Below, piece after piece: positions 53,422 through 60,311 of a stretch of 64,000 nt of DNA (the first letter of the stretch is position 1; each line of letters starts with the position of its first letter). The notes beneath the pieces were generated by a model. It saw only the letters and a list, made by a program, of their open reading frames with translations, searched no databases and was not told the DNA's origin. Position numbers and translations under genes: made by a program. Origin of the DNA: Chitinophagales bacterium (lineage in GTDB: Bacteria; Bacteroidota; Bacteroidia; Chitinophagales; JADIYW01); the NCBI GenBank assembly GCA_023957235.1, contig JAMLHI010000005.1, positions 124,001-188,000 of the forward strand, given 5' to 3'.

Positions 53422-55173
53422 TTAGCTTTTCCCTAAATTGGATCTTAATAATTGTCCAAATATCTTCTTTTTTCCTAAGTCCTCATGAAACTTCAGCACC
53501 CCATTATTGGTATATGCTTCATTTCCATTGATAAACACATGCTGAACAACTTTCCCACTACGTTTCACCAATCTGTATCCACCACCAAAAGCAGGATGAT
53601 AATCTTCAATCGGGTCTGAATTAATTTCTGCTTCAATACGAGAAGGATCAATCACTACAACATCTGCACGTTTACCTACAGATATATCACCTGCATCAAT
53701 TCCCAAAAAGTCAGCAGGCTCTTTTGTCGAACGATATATTGCTTTTTCAATCGACATTTCTTCTGGGTATCTCAATGCAGTTTTTAAAAACTGTAAAGGA
53801 CCATCATGAAAAGCCATATTCACATTATGCGCTCCACTATCATTGAACCCTGGCATACAATGTTTATAACCTAATAATTCTAACCTGACCTTTTCTCTAT
53901 GATTGGAAGTATCACACCACCAACGAATCTGAGTGTCATATTCAGCCAATAAATCCATAAAATGGCCTACTGCTTCTTTATTGGCTTCTTGAGCTATCTG
54001 AATAAAATTTTTCCCAATATGAGAAGCATCAGGTGATTTTACTACCCACATTTCTTTCAATGCTCTAGGAAAAACTGAAGTAGCTTTGTGATTCCATTCC
54101 TTCTCAAATTGCTTTCTGAAAGTTTTGTCTTTAAATATTTGTTTTCGCTCTTCTCCTGTTGCACTGATGGCTTTTATCATTGAGGGAAACTCTTCAAACA
54201 ATGGTGTAATCGGCCCATCTCCAAAATTTTTAAACGGTTCTGCAAGAGTTTGAAACCTCATTTTCGCACCTAAAATATCATTGCCCAAAAATCCTAAAAG
54301 TTTGAGTAGTTTATAAATTCTCTCATTTGATTTAAGGTCTAAAGCTGCTACTATTGTAGTTCTAATACTCTTTTTAAAAACTCCTCCTCTACTCAGATTC
54401 ATGATGGTAACGAAAGAGGTTTTATCAATAGCATTAGGTGTGATTTGCAATACTCTGTTATACTTTCTCAATACATCAGCCAATTTGTAATACTCTGACT
54501 TAGCTGCCTGTTGAGATGGAACTGAGACTCCAGTAAATTTTTTATTATACACTCCAGCCCAACGATGAAATGGCAACATATCTATAGAAACACCCAAATA
54601 TCCCTCTTGAAGAGCTTCTTCAACAAGGTCTTGCATTTTTAAAATTTCTTCTTTATTTGCTTTTTTTTCAGTAAAACTTCTTTCAACACCCATCGCTGCC
54701 ATTCGAATATTGGAATGACCAATAAAACTAGCAATATTAGGCCCTACTGGTACAGTATCAAGATGTGCATAATACTCTTTAGGGGAGGTCCATTTGATAT
54801 TACCAATCAACCAATCACTCAAAGCTTTGGCTGGAATATTTTCAACTCTACAAAATAAGTCAACTATATCTTCGTCCTTTCCTACAGCAGCCGATAACGA
54901 ACAATTGCCTATAATCACAGTTGTCACCCCATGCCTTACAGACTCATCTAAAGCTGGCATAACTTCTAATTCGGCATCATAATGTGCATGAATATCTAAA
55001 AAACCTGGACAGACCCATTTGCCGGTAACGTCAATTTCTCTAGCTCCATCAATAGGCAAAGCCATGTCAGAAACCTCAGCAATAATATTATCTTTAATGA
55101 CAACATCTTTCTTTACTCCTTTATTACCTAGGCCATCAAAATAAATTCCGTTTCTAAGAATTGTAATAGACAT
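53422..55173 (-). CDS. D-aminoacylase / N-acyl-D-amino-acid deacylase family amidohydrolase
   Basis: The start is set at ATG 55173 (MSITILRNGIYFDGLGN); a longer frame to 55236 adds 21 hydrophobic residues that do not fit the family. The product has 583 residues. It belongs to the metal-dependent amidohydrolase superfamily: VCPGFLDIHAHYDAELEVMPALDESVRHGVTTVIIGNCSLS contains the H-A-H metal site, GFNDSGAHNVNMAFHDGPLQFL the late catalytic Asp, and DISVGKRADVVVIDPSRI the closing beta-sandwich. It is longer than classical D-aminoacylases (about 480-500) because of an extra helical region around residues 270-400. The exact N-acyl substrate cannot be told. Terminator at 53341-53367. Confidence 0.85.
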   Translation of the reverse strand: MSITILRNGIYFDGLGNKGVKKDVVIKDNIIAEVSDMALPIDGAREIDVTGKWVCPGFLDIHAHYDAELEVMPALDESVRHGVTTVIIGNCSLSAAVGKDEDIVDLFCRVENIPAKALSDWLIGNIKWTSPKEYYAHLDTVPVGPNIASFIGHSNIRMAAMGVERSFTEKKANKEEILKMQDLVEEALQEGYLGVSIDMLPFHRWAGVYNKKFTGVSVPSQQAAKSEYYKLADVLRKYNRVLQITPNAIDKTSFVTIMNLSRGGVFKKSIRTTIVAALDLKSNERIYKLLKLLGFLGNDILGAKMRFQTLAEPFKNFGDGPITPLFEEFPSMIKAISATGEERKQIFKDKTFRKQFEKEWNHKATSVFPRALKEMWVVKSPDASHIGKNFIQIAQEANKEAVGHFMDLLAEYDTQIRWWCDTSNHREKVRLELLGYKHCMPGFNDSGAHNVNMAFHDGPLQFLKTALRYPEEMSIEKAIYRSTKEPADFLGIDAGDISVGKRADVVVIDPSRIEAEINSDPIEDYHPAFGGGYRLVKRSGKVVQHVFINGNEAYTNNGVLKFHEDLGKKKIFGQLLRSNLGKS

Positions 55174-55298
55174 AAATATATTTTTTCTAAAAATAGTATT
55201 TTGTATAGAAAATAAAAAAAATGAGTGCATTGTCAATGGTAAGAAACTACCAATTCAAAGCTTTTTTAGTTTTTGTCAAAAATCAAAATAGATAATTT

Positions 55299-55973
55299 TT
55301 AAATATGGAGGCCACACTCCTCTTTTGATAAATTTCCCCATCTTCCTGTGCGACCATTTCCAGCAACAGTACACTGTTGACAGCCCACTGAATGAAATCC
55401 CTTATCGTATAATGGATGTTTAGGGAGTTGATTATCAATTATATATTGCTTAACAGTAGCTTCATTTTGATCTATAATAGGATTAAATTTAATAGTATCT
55501 TTTTTATACTCAAAAATATTTGCTTGAGCACGATGTTGGCTTTGATACGACATTAATCCTGTCATCCAAACATCAAAATTCTCTTTCAATTGGTCTAAGG
55601 GTTCTACTTTATTTATTGAGCAACACCTATCTGGATCATTAAGCCATGTATGATGTTTTCTCGTCCAAATATTCTTCTTTTTATCAGGAACAACATCTAT
55701 TACTTTCAAATTCCATTCTTTTGTAAGAAAATCTTTATAACTGATTGTTTCAGGAAAATGATAAGTAGTATTTAGAAAATAAATATTTCCCTCAGGTTGA
55801 ATTTGATGAAATAAATGAAGTAGATATATTGATGTAGTACCAAAAGAAGAAGTAAATAATATTCGATTGAAATCTTTATATACCTCACGAATTCTTTCTT
55901 CAGGTGAAAGAGGAAGATATTTTTTATTCAGAATCTCTATATTCAAAATAGATATATCAGGCAAAATAGACAT
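55299..55973 (-). CDS. cysH: Phosphoadenosine/adenosine phosphosulfate reductase (4Fe-4S type)
   Basis: Assimilatory reductase converting activated sulfate to sulfite with thioredoxin. It is 224 residues long. The nucleotide-binding opening is FNRILFTSSFGTTSIYLLHLF. Two cysteine pairs bind a 4Fe-4S cluster: C117-C118 (DRCCSINKVEPL) and C198/C201 (GCQQC), and the redox-active C220 is in the terminal EECGLHI. The cluster type is common to APS reductases and many bacterial PAPS reductases, so the natural substrate (APS or PAPS) is uncertain. No cysDNC or sulfite reductase genes are near. A TAATTTTG -7-like box lies about 50 bases upstream (56033-56026). Confidence 0.92.
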   Translation of the reverse strand: MSILPDISILNIEILNKKYLPLSPEERIREVYKDFNRILFTSSFGTTSIYLLHLFHQIQPEGNIYFLNTTYHFPETISYKDFLTKEWNLKVIDVVPDKKKNIWTRKHHTWLNDPDRCCSINKVEPLDQLKENFDVWMTGLMSYQSQHRAQANIFEYKKDTIKFNPIIDQNEATVKQYIIDNQLPKHPLYDKGFHSVGCQQCTVAGNGRTGRWGNLSKEECGLHI

Positions 55974-56106
55974 GTCATATTTATTGATGTATAGTAATCA
56001 GTATTATTCTATCTATAATAGATTGGCAAAATTAATCAGAATGAACTCAAGAAAATCTTTGTAAAATTGAATTAATTATTTAACAACAATAAGTTTTAAA
56101 AAAGAA

Positions 56107-56219
56107 ACTGCTATATCTCTTGTAAATATCTTCATCCAATTTATAAAAATACAAACTGAAAGCAACAGAAAAGCGATTTACAGAAATATAGCAGTCAATC
56201 TATTTGGGACTATAGATTG
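56107..56219 (-). terminator. Two consecutive hairpins after the peroxiredoxin gene, the second with a U-tract
   Basis: On the minus strand CAATCTAT-(8)-ATAGATTG (56219-56196), starting inside the peroxiredoxin stop region, is followed directly by a long hairpin. ACTGCTATAT (56195-56186) pairs with ATATAGCAGT (56116-56107), and the pairing continues inward through TGTAAAT with ATTTACA, with one wobble and one bulge, to about 20 bp around a loop of some 45 bases. TTTCTTTTTT follows. This should end the peroxiredoxin transcript before cysH. The size is unusual for a plain terminator. Confidence 0.6.
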
Positions 56220-56845
56220 GGTTGTGGGGTCGTTCTTAAATAAGGTTTAATTTTTGTGTGTCCTTTAGGAAACTTGGCAGGAATATCTTCATCTTTGATT
56301 GCTGGAGCTATTACCACATCTTCACCCTGTTTCCAATCAGCAGGAGTAGCAACACTGTAATTAGCAGTTAATTGCAGGGAGTCAATTACTCTCAATATTT
56401 CATTAAAATTTCTTCCTGTTGAAGCAGGGTAAGTCAATATTAATTTGATTTTTTTATCTCCGCCTATAATAAATACTGAACGAACAGTAAATTTATCTGA
56501 AGCATTAGGATGAATCATATCATATAAAGCAGATACTTCAAAATTAGGATCTGCAATAATTGGATAATTGACAGTCGTTTTTTGGGTTTCATTAATATCT
56601 TTTATCCAACCTAAATGAGAGTCTAGTGGATCGACACTTAATGCAATTGTTTTTACATTTCTCTTTTTAAATTCATCTTGAAGTTTTGCTACTGTACCCA
56701 ATTCAGTAGTACAAACAGGCGTATAATCAGCTGGGTGTGAAAATAATACTCCCCAGCTATCTCCTAACCATTGGTGAAACTGAACTTGCCCTTCTGTAGT
56801 ATCTACAGTAAAATCTGGTGCGACATCTCCTAATCTAATTGCCAT
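56210..56845 (-). CDS. 1-Cys peroxiredoxin (Prx6 family)
   Basis: Thiol peroxidase reducing hydrogen peroxide and organic hydroperoxides, 211 residues. The peroxidatic cysteine is C45 in FSHPADYTPVCTTELG; there is no resolving Cys in the rest of the chain, as in the Prx6 class. IALSVDPLDSHLGWIKDI, YPIIADPNFEVSALYDMIHP, TVRSVFIIGGDKKIKLILTYPASTGRNFNEILRVIDSLQL and the long C-terminal part with TPADWKQGEDVVIAPAI are diagnostic. The 5' region is remarkable: a consensus promoter, a cysteine-codon ORF and a terminator precede the gene within 240 bases, pointing to regulation by transcription attenuation. cysH follows on the same strand after strong hairpins. Confidence 0.94.
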   Translation of the reverse strand: MAIRLGDVAPDFTVDTTEGQVQFHQWLGDSWGVLFSHPADYTPVCTTELGTVAKLQDEFKKRNVKTIALSVDPLDSHLGWIKDINETQKTTVNYPIIADPNFEVSALYDMIHPNASDKFTVRSVFIIGGDKKIKLILTYPASTGRNFNEILRVIDSLQLTANYSVATPADWKQGEDVVIAPAIKDEDIPAKFPKGHTKIKPYLRTTPQPNL

Positions 56846-56902
56846 AATAATTGTTTTATTTGTTTAAAAAAATGATTTAATAGTTTTTTCATTATCATCC
56901 AT

Positions 56903-56934
56903 AAAAAAAGCCCTCACTTTTAAAGGAGGGCTTT
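56903..56934 (-). terminator. Intrinsic terminator in the leader of the peroxiredoxin gene (putative attenuator)
   Basis: Stem AAAGCCCTC (56907-56915) with GAGGGCTTT (56926-56934), nine perfect pairs. On the minus strand it is followed by a run of seven T (56909-56903). It lies 58 bases before the peroxiredoxin ATG and downstream of the cysteine-rich leader ORF. A smaller hairpin, AGCCA-TAT-TGGCT (56958-56946), precedes it; its 3' arm GGCT could alternatively pair with AGCC of the terminator's first arm, a possible antiterminator. Confidence 0.75.
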
Positions 56935-56972
56935 GATATGATAATAGCCAATATGGCTTAAATATTTATATA

Positions 56973-57041
56973 CTATTCCTTCCTGTAGATTTTCATACAG
57001 CAACAACAATTGTACATTGATATTTTTAAGCTATTGGACAT
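56973..57041 (-). CDS. Poly-cysteine leader peptide (putative)
   Basis: A 22-codon ORF from ATG 57041 to TAG 56973. Residues 12-15 are four consecutive cysteines (codons TGT TGT TGC TGT, 57008-56997); the context is SMYNCCCCMKIYRKE. It begins about 38 bases after the predicted transcription start of a consensus promoter and ends 39 bases before a strong terminator that precedes the peroxiredoxin gene. It is too short to be found by ordinary ORF calling. The arrangement copies amino-acid attenuators, with cysteine supply as the sensed signal. Polycysteine leader ORFs acting as cysteine-responsive attenuators are known in mycobacteria. The function here is inference; the ORF and its surroundings are plain in the sequence. 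Confidence 0.6.
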   Translation of the reverse strand: MSNSLKISMYNCCCCMKIYRKE

Positions 57042-57085
57042 TTTGTCTTTGATTATTTTAATAATGGTTTCTCAAAATTGTGGTT

Positions 57086-57116
57086 CAAATATATTACAGT
57101 GTTTTTAAAAATCAAA
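57086..57116 (-). promoter_or_regulatory. Consensus promoter of the peroxiredoxin leader
   Basis: On the minus strand TTTG (57116-57113), a 19-base spacer and TATATTTG (57093-57086) match the Bacteroidota housekeeping promoter (TTTG, 17-23 bases, TAnnTTTG) perfectly. Transcription should begin near 57079, giving a leader of roughly 230 bases before the peroxiredoxin ATG. Confidence 0.7.
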
Positions 57117-57244
57117 TTTTTCAAGATGTTTTTTGAAAAAAAATAAAATCTCAATAGAAATATTCAAACGACCTATAATGATTTCAATATGCTACAATTA
57201 AATAAGTTCTCCATTTAAAAACAAAAGCCAACAAAAAAATCTAA

Positions 57245-57277
57245 AAATAAAAAAGGTCATCTTATATAGATGACCTT
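57245..57277 (-). terminator. Intrinsic terminator of the DUF3078 gene
   Basis: Stem AAGGTCATCT (57253-57262) with AGATGACCTT (57268-57277), ten perfect pairs around a five-base loop, followed on the minus strand by a T-rich tract (57254-57245). It lies just after the stop of the DUF3078 gene and separates it from the peroxiredoxin leader promoter. Confidence 0.88.
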
Positions 57278-57297
57278 GATAGTTTCTTCATTCAGAT

Positions 57298-58293
57298 TTA
57301 TTTTTCTGTAGGAACTTCTTTTTTAAACACTTTATCAATATTATAAGACAATCCGATACCAATTACATTTCTAAACTGCAATTTTCTTGCTGTACCCACT
57401 TGAACATTGTCTTCAAATTGAGGAATAAGTTGATCATAATCCCAAATCAAATGAGTGAATACAGCGGCAGATAAAAATTTATTCACTTTTAATCCCACCG
57501 TATTTTGCCAGTCAACATCTATATTCTGAGCAGGTCCATTTCTATAATCTCTAAACAATCTCAACACACTTTGAATATTGACATTTTTTACAACTTCTTG
57601 TTTGTAAGATAATATAGCCGTTGCACCCAATTCCCATCTGAATTTTTTACCATTAGCACCATATCTATCTTGAGCTGAGATACTATCATTGGCAACAATT
57701 ATCATCTTTGAAGCCAATGGAGATAAAAACATAGAAAAATATTGATTAGGAACATAATCCATACCTATCGCTCCATCTATCACCATAGGGCTAGCAAACT
57801 TAGAAATCATCAAAACTTTATCTCCTGCTGCATTGTATTCATAAGTAGGAGTCATCAATGTCCTAATATTGGCATAAACAGATACATACCATTTTTTAGA
57901 TATTGCATAACCATATTTTGAAAAAATCTCAAAACGATCAGAGTTTTTACGAATAGGCTGAGACTTCAGTTTTTGAGTTCCATATTCTATGCCTAATCGA
58001 TTTTGCCATAAATGCTTTTTAAATTTATAATCTGCATAACCATTCACCACTCCTAATAAAGAAATAGAAGGATCACCACCAGCAGACCAGTTTTTCAATC
58101 CAACTTGATTAAAAGTTAATGAAGCAGTCCCTCCTATTTTCCATCCATCAGGATTTTCTGTGATTTTCTTCGCATCATCTTTTGTTTTTGCTTGACTATC
58201 TGAAATCGCAATATCTTTAAAAACAAAGTCTAAGTCATCTGCATTTATATTATAAATACAAAATAAAAGTAACAACGTTAAATACTTTTTCAT
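57298..58293 (-). CDS. DUF3078 outer-membrane beta-barrel protein
   Basis: A 331-residue exported protein with signal peptide (MKKYLTLLLLFCIYNINA). After a short linker (KDDAKKITENPDG) the barrel begins with WKIGGTASLTFNQVGLKNWSAGGDPSISLLGVVNGYADYKFKKHLWQNRLGIEYGTQ. The W-S-A-G-G-x-x-S motif is the hallmark of DUF3078. Alternating aromatic strands continue to IGLSYNIDKVF at the end. It is specific to Bacteroidota and of unknown function. It is a single gene with its own terminator and a -7-like element at 58313-58320. Confidence 0.88.
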   Translation of the reverse strand: MKKYLTLLLLFCIYNINADDLDFVFKDIAISDSQAKTKDDAKKITENPDGWKIGGTASLTFNQVGLKNWSAGGDPSISLLGVVNGYADYKFKKHLWQNRLGIEYGTQKLKSQPIRKNSDRFEIFSKYGYAISKKWYVSVYANIRTLMTPTYEYNAAGDKVLMISKFASPMVIDGAIGMDYVPNQYFSMFLSPLASKMIIVANDSISAQDRYGANGKKFRWELGATAILSYKQEVVKNVNIQSVLRLFRDYRNGPAQNIDVDWQNTVGLKVNKFLSAAVFTHLIWDYDQLIPQFEDNVQVGTARKLQFRNVIGIGLSYNIDKVFKKEVPTEK

Positions 58294-58312
58294 ATTTTTT
58301 TAAAATTTGGCA

Positions 58313-58320
58313 CAAAATTA
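58313..58320 (-). promoter_or_regulatory. -7 promoter element of the DUF3078 gene
   Basis: TAATTTTG on the minus strand, an exact TAnnTTTG match, 20 bases before the ATG. A TTTG lies only 14 bases upstream, shorter than the normal spacing, so the -33 element is not certain. Confidence 0.35.
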
Positions 58321-58569
58321 CAAATTCATTTATACAAAAATCATTAGATGAAGATTTTTTAATGCATTCAATGAAATTGTATTTTGAAAATGCTTCAATT
58401 TTATCGTTTTATCTTTCAATTCTATAGGATTTTATCATTTTAAAACTCAATTAGAAATAATTTATCACATCATTTTTTTCACATTATTCAGCTTCTGTTG
58501 ATTAAATATCTATTACAATTTTGGTTATTTGCTTTACTAATCCTAAACTTGTACAAAGCATATTAAAAA

Positions 58570-59412
58570 GTGGATCAGGTTATAGAATTTGAAAGTACTA
58601 GTGAAAAATTAGATTATTGCGACACCAAATACCCTATAATATTAGTCAGTGGTTTAGGTTTTAAAGATGAAATCAATATCTCAGATTATTGGGGGAAAAT
58701 TCCTGATTTTCTCAAAGCGCATGGTGCTGAAGTATATACTGCAAGTCAAGATGCTTTTAATAGTCACGTGGACAATGCTATCAAATTAAAATATCGCATT
58801 TTAGATATTCTAAAGAATAGTGGAAAAGAAAAAGTCAATATTATAGGACACTCTAAAGGAGGTATAGAGTCAAGGTATTTGATTTCAAAACTTGGATTTG
58901 GAGACAAAGTGGCTAGTTTGACAACATTAGGTAGCCCACATAGAGGAAGTGGAATAGCTGACATAATAGTAGGAAGAATTCCATTACCTAAAATTGCAAT
59001 AGCTAGATTGATAAATATTTATGGAATGCTTTTAGGCGATAAAAGGCCAGATAGTATGAGAGCTGCTGTACAATTAACAAGATTGGCTATGGAAAATTTT
59101 AATAAAGATGTCCCTAATATTGAGGGAGTTTATTATCAAAGCTATGCTTCTCATGTCAACCATGCCTATCCAAGTATTATGTGGAGAACATTGGCGGGGA
59201 TTTTACATAATATTGATGGTGATAATGACGGATTAGTTTCTATAGAATCTTCAAAATGGGGTGAATTTAAGGGTGTAATCAAAACTGAAAAGTGCCCTTC
59301 TATTTCTCATGCTGATATGATAGGCTTAAAGCAATTTTCTATTGTTAGAGATTTTAAAGCACATTGGTTTTTCGCCAATATTATTCATGATTTAAAGAAA
59401 AGAGGGTATTAG
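58570..59412 (+). CDS. Alpha/beta-hydrolase, bacterial triacylglycerol-lipase-like
   Basis: A 280-residue hydrolase resembling the Pseudomonas-type lipases in its core. YPIILVSGLGFKDEINISDYWGKIPDFLKAHGAEVYTASQ is the oxyanion-hole region. The nucleophile S95 is in NIIGHSKGGIESRYLI (GHSKGG instead of the usual GHSQGG or GHSMGG), then VASLTTLGSPHRGSGIAD. NIDGDNDGLVSIESSKWGEF holds the likely acidic residue and ISHADMIGL the His. No signal peptide is visible, which is unlike secreted lipases. The start codon is GTG at 58570. TTTTG-N20-TAAACTTG upstream could be its promoter. Its stop overlaps that of the DUF4249 gene on the other strand. Confidence 0.82.
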   Translation: MDQVIEFESTSEKLDYCDTKYPIILVSGLGFKDEINISDYWGKIPDFLKAHGAEVYTASQDAFNSHVDNAIKLKYRILDILKNSGKEKVNIIGHSKGGIESRYLISKLGFGDKVASLTTLGSPHRGSGIADIIVGRIPLPKIAIARLINIYGMLLGDKRPDSMRAAVQLTRLAMENFNKDVPNIEGVYYQSYASHVNHAYPSIMWRTLAGILHNIDGDNDGLVSIESSKWGEFKGVIKTEKCPSISHADMIGLKQFSIVRDFKAHWFFANIIHDLKKRGY

Positions 59413-60311
59413 AAAATTTTGATAATTCTCTGTACAGTTACTTTAGCACTGAATATTCCTATACCATTATAAATGTTTGAATAGACAATCATTGGCTCTC
59501 CAAAATTATCATTATTTCTCTTGCGATATGATACTCTATAATCATATCCGTCTTTTGTAATCTCTTCTAATATGATGATTAATTGGAGAGAAATTATATT
59601 TTCACTCTTCCACAAATCTGTGTTTTTAAGTGCAATTCTATAATTGATTTCACCAGAATTAGATATTTCATTTATCCATTTTCTTCGATAATCATTAAAC
59701 CCGCCAGATTTATCAAATGTAGTCACTAATAAAGTACTATCACGAATTATAATAGGATTTCCTACTTGGTGACTATCTACACTCCCCCATCTGACAGCCA
59801 AAAAATTTTGTACTGAAAAATATCTTTGTTGTAACAAACTATCTTTACCTAGTTCTATCGTAACTGAAACAGTATCTTCAGTATTTAATTTCAAAAAATT
59901 CTTATTAAAAGATACTTCTTCAATTTGTGGATATTCAGGTATTTTTTGACTAGCACTCGCACTTTTAAAATCTTTATAACTAGCTTTTATATCATAGTCT
60001 TTCCCAGCAGAAACGGCTTTTTCAGATTTATACAACCCATGTAAACTATCATTTGAATGAAAAATTAATTTATCAAAATATTTTCCATCTTCAAATAAAA
60101 CAACATCAACATCAGATGGTGTATGATAATTGCCATATAAATTAGCCTCTTTGGGTAGTGCAACAAGAACTTTCACTTCTTCATCAGGATCTAATTCGGA
60201 AGTGATAGACAATATTTTCTCACCATTTTCCAAATTCATCTCATAATTCTTCAAACAAGAACTTATCAATACAACCATTATAAGAATAAGTATATTAAAA
60301 ATCCAGCGCAT
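59409..60311 (-). CDS. DUF4249 family lipoprotein (TonB-receptor partner)
   Basis: A 300-residue lipoprotein: hydrophobic start MRWIFNILILIMVVLISSC with the lipid-accepting Cys at residue 19. The mature part is beta-rich with LSITSELDPDEEVKVLVALPKEANLYG, DVDVVLFEDGKYFDKL and LYKSEKAVSAGKDYDIKASYKDFKSASASQKIPEYPQIEEV, the DUF4249 pattern. Such proteins are almost always encoded directly after a TonB-dependent receptor, as here (17-base overlap), and probably sit on the outer membrane as its accessory. Substrate unknown. Confidence 0.85.
   Translation of the reverse strand: MRWIFNILILIMVVLISSCLKNYEMNLENGEKILSITSELDPDEEVKVLVALPKEANLYGNYHTPSDVDVVLFEDGKYFDKLIFHSNDSLHGLYKSEKAVSAGKDYDIKASYKDFKSASASQKIPEYPQIEEVSFNKNFLKLNTEDTVSVTIELGKDSLLQQRYFSVQNFLAVRWGSVDSHQVGNPIIIRDSTLLVTTFDKSGGFNDYRRKWINEISNSGEINYRIALKNTDLWKSENIISLQLIIILEEITKDGYDYRVSYRKRNNDNFGEPMIVYSNIYNGIGIFSAKVTVQRIIKIF

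Noticed and set aside
56973-57245. Region upstream of the peroxiredoxin gene considered as a known structural RNA (6S, tmRNA, SRP or a riboswitch)
   Set aside because: No recognisable conserved core or tRNA-like part is present; the promoter, short ORF and terminator explain the stretch better.
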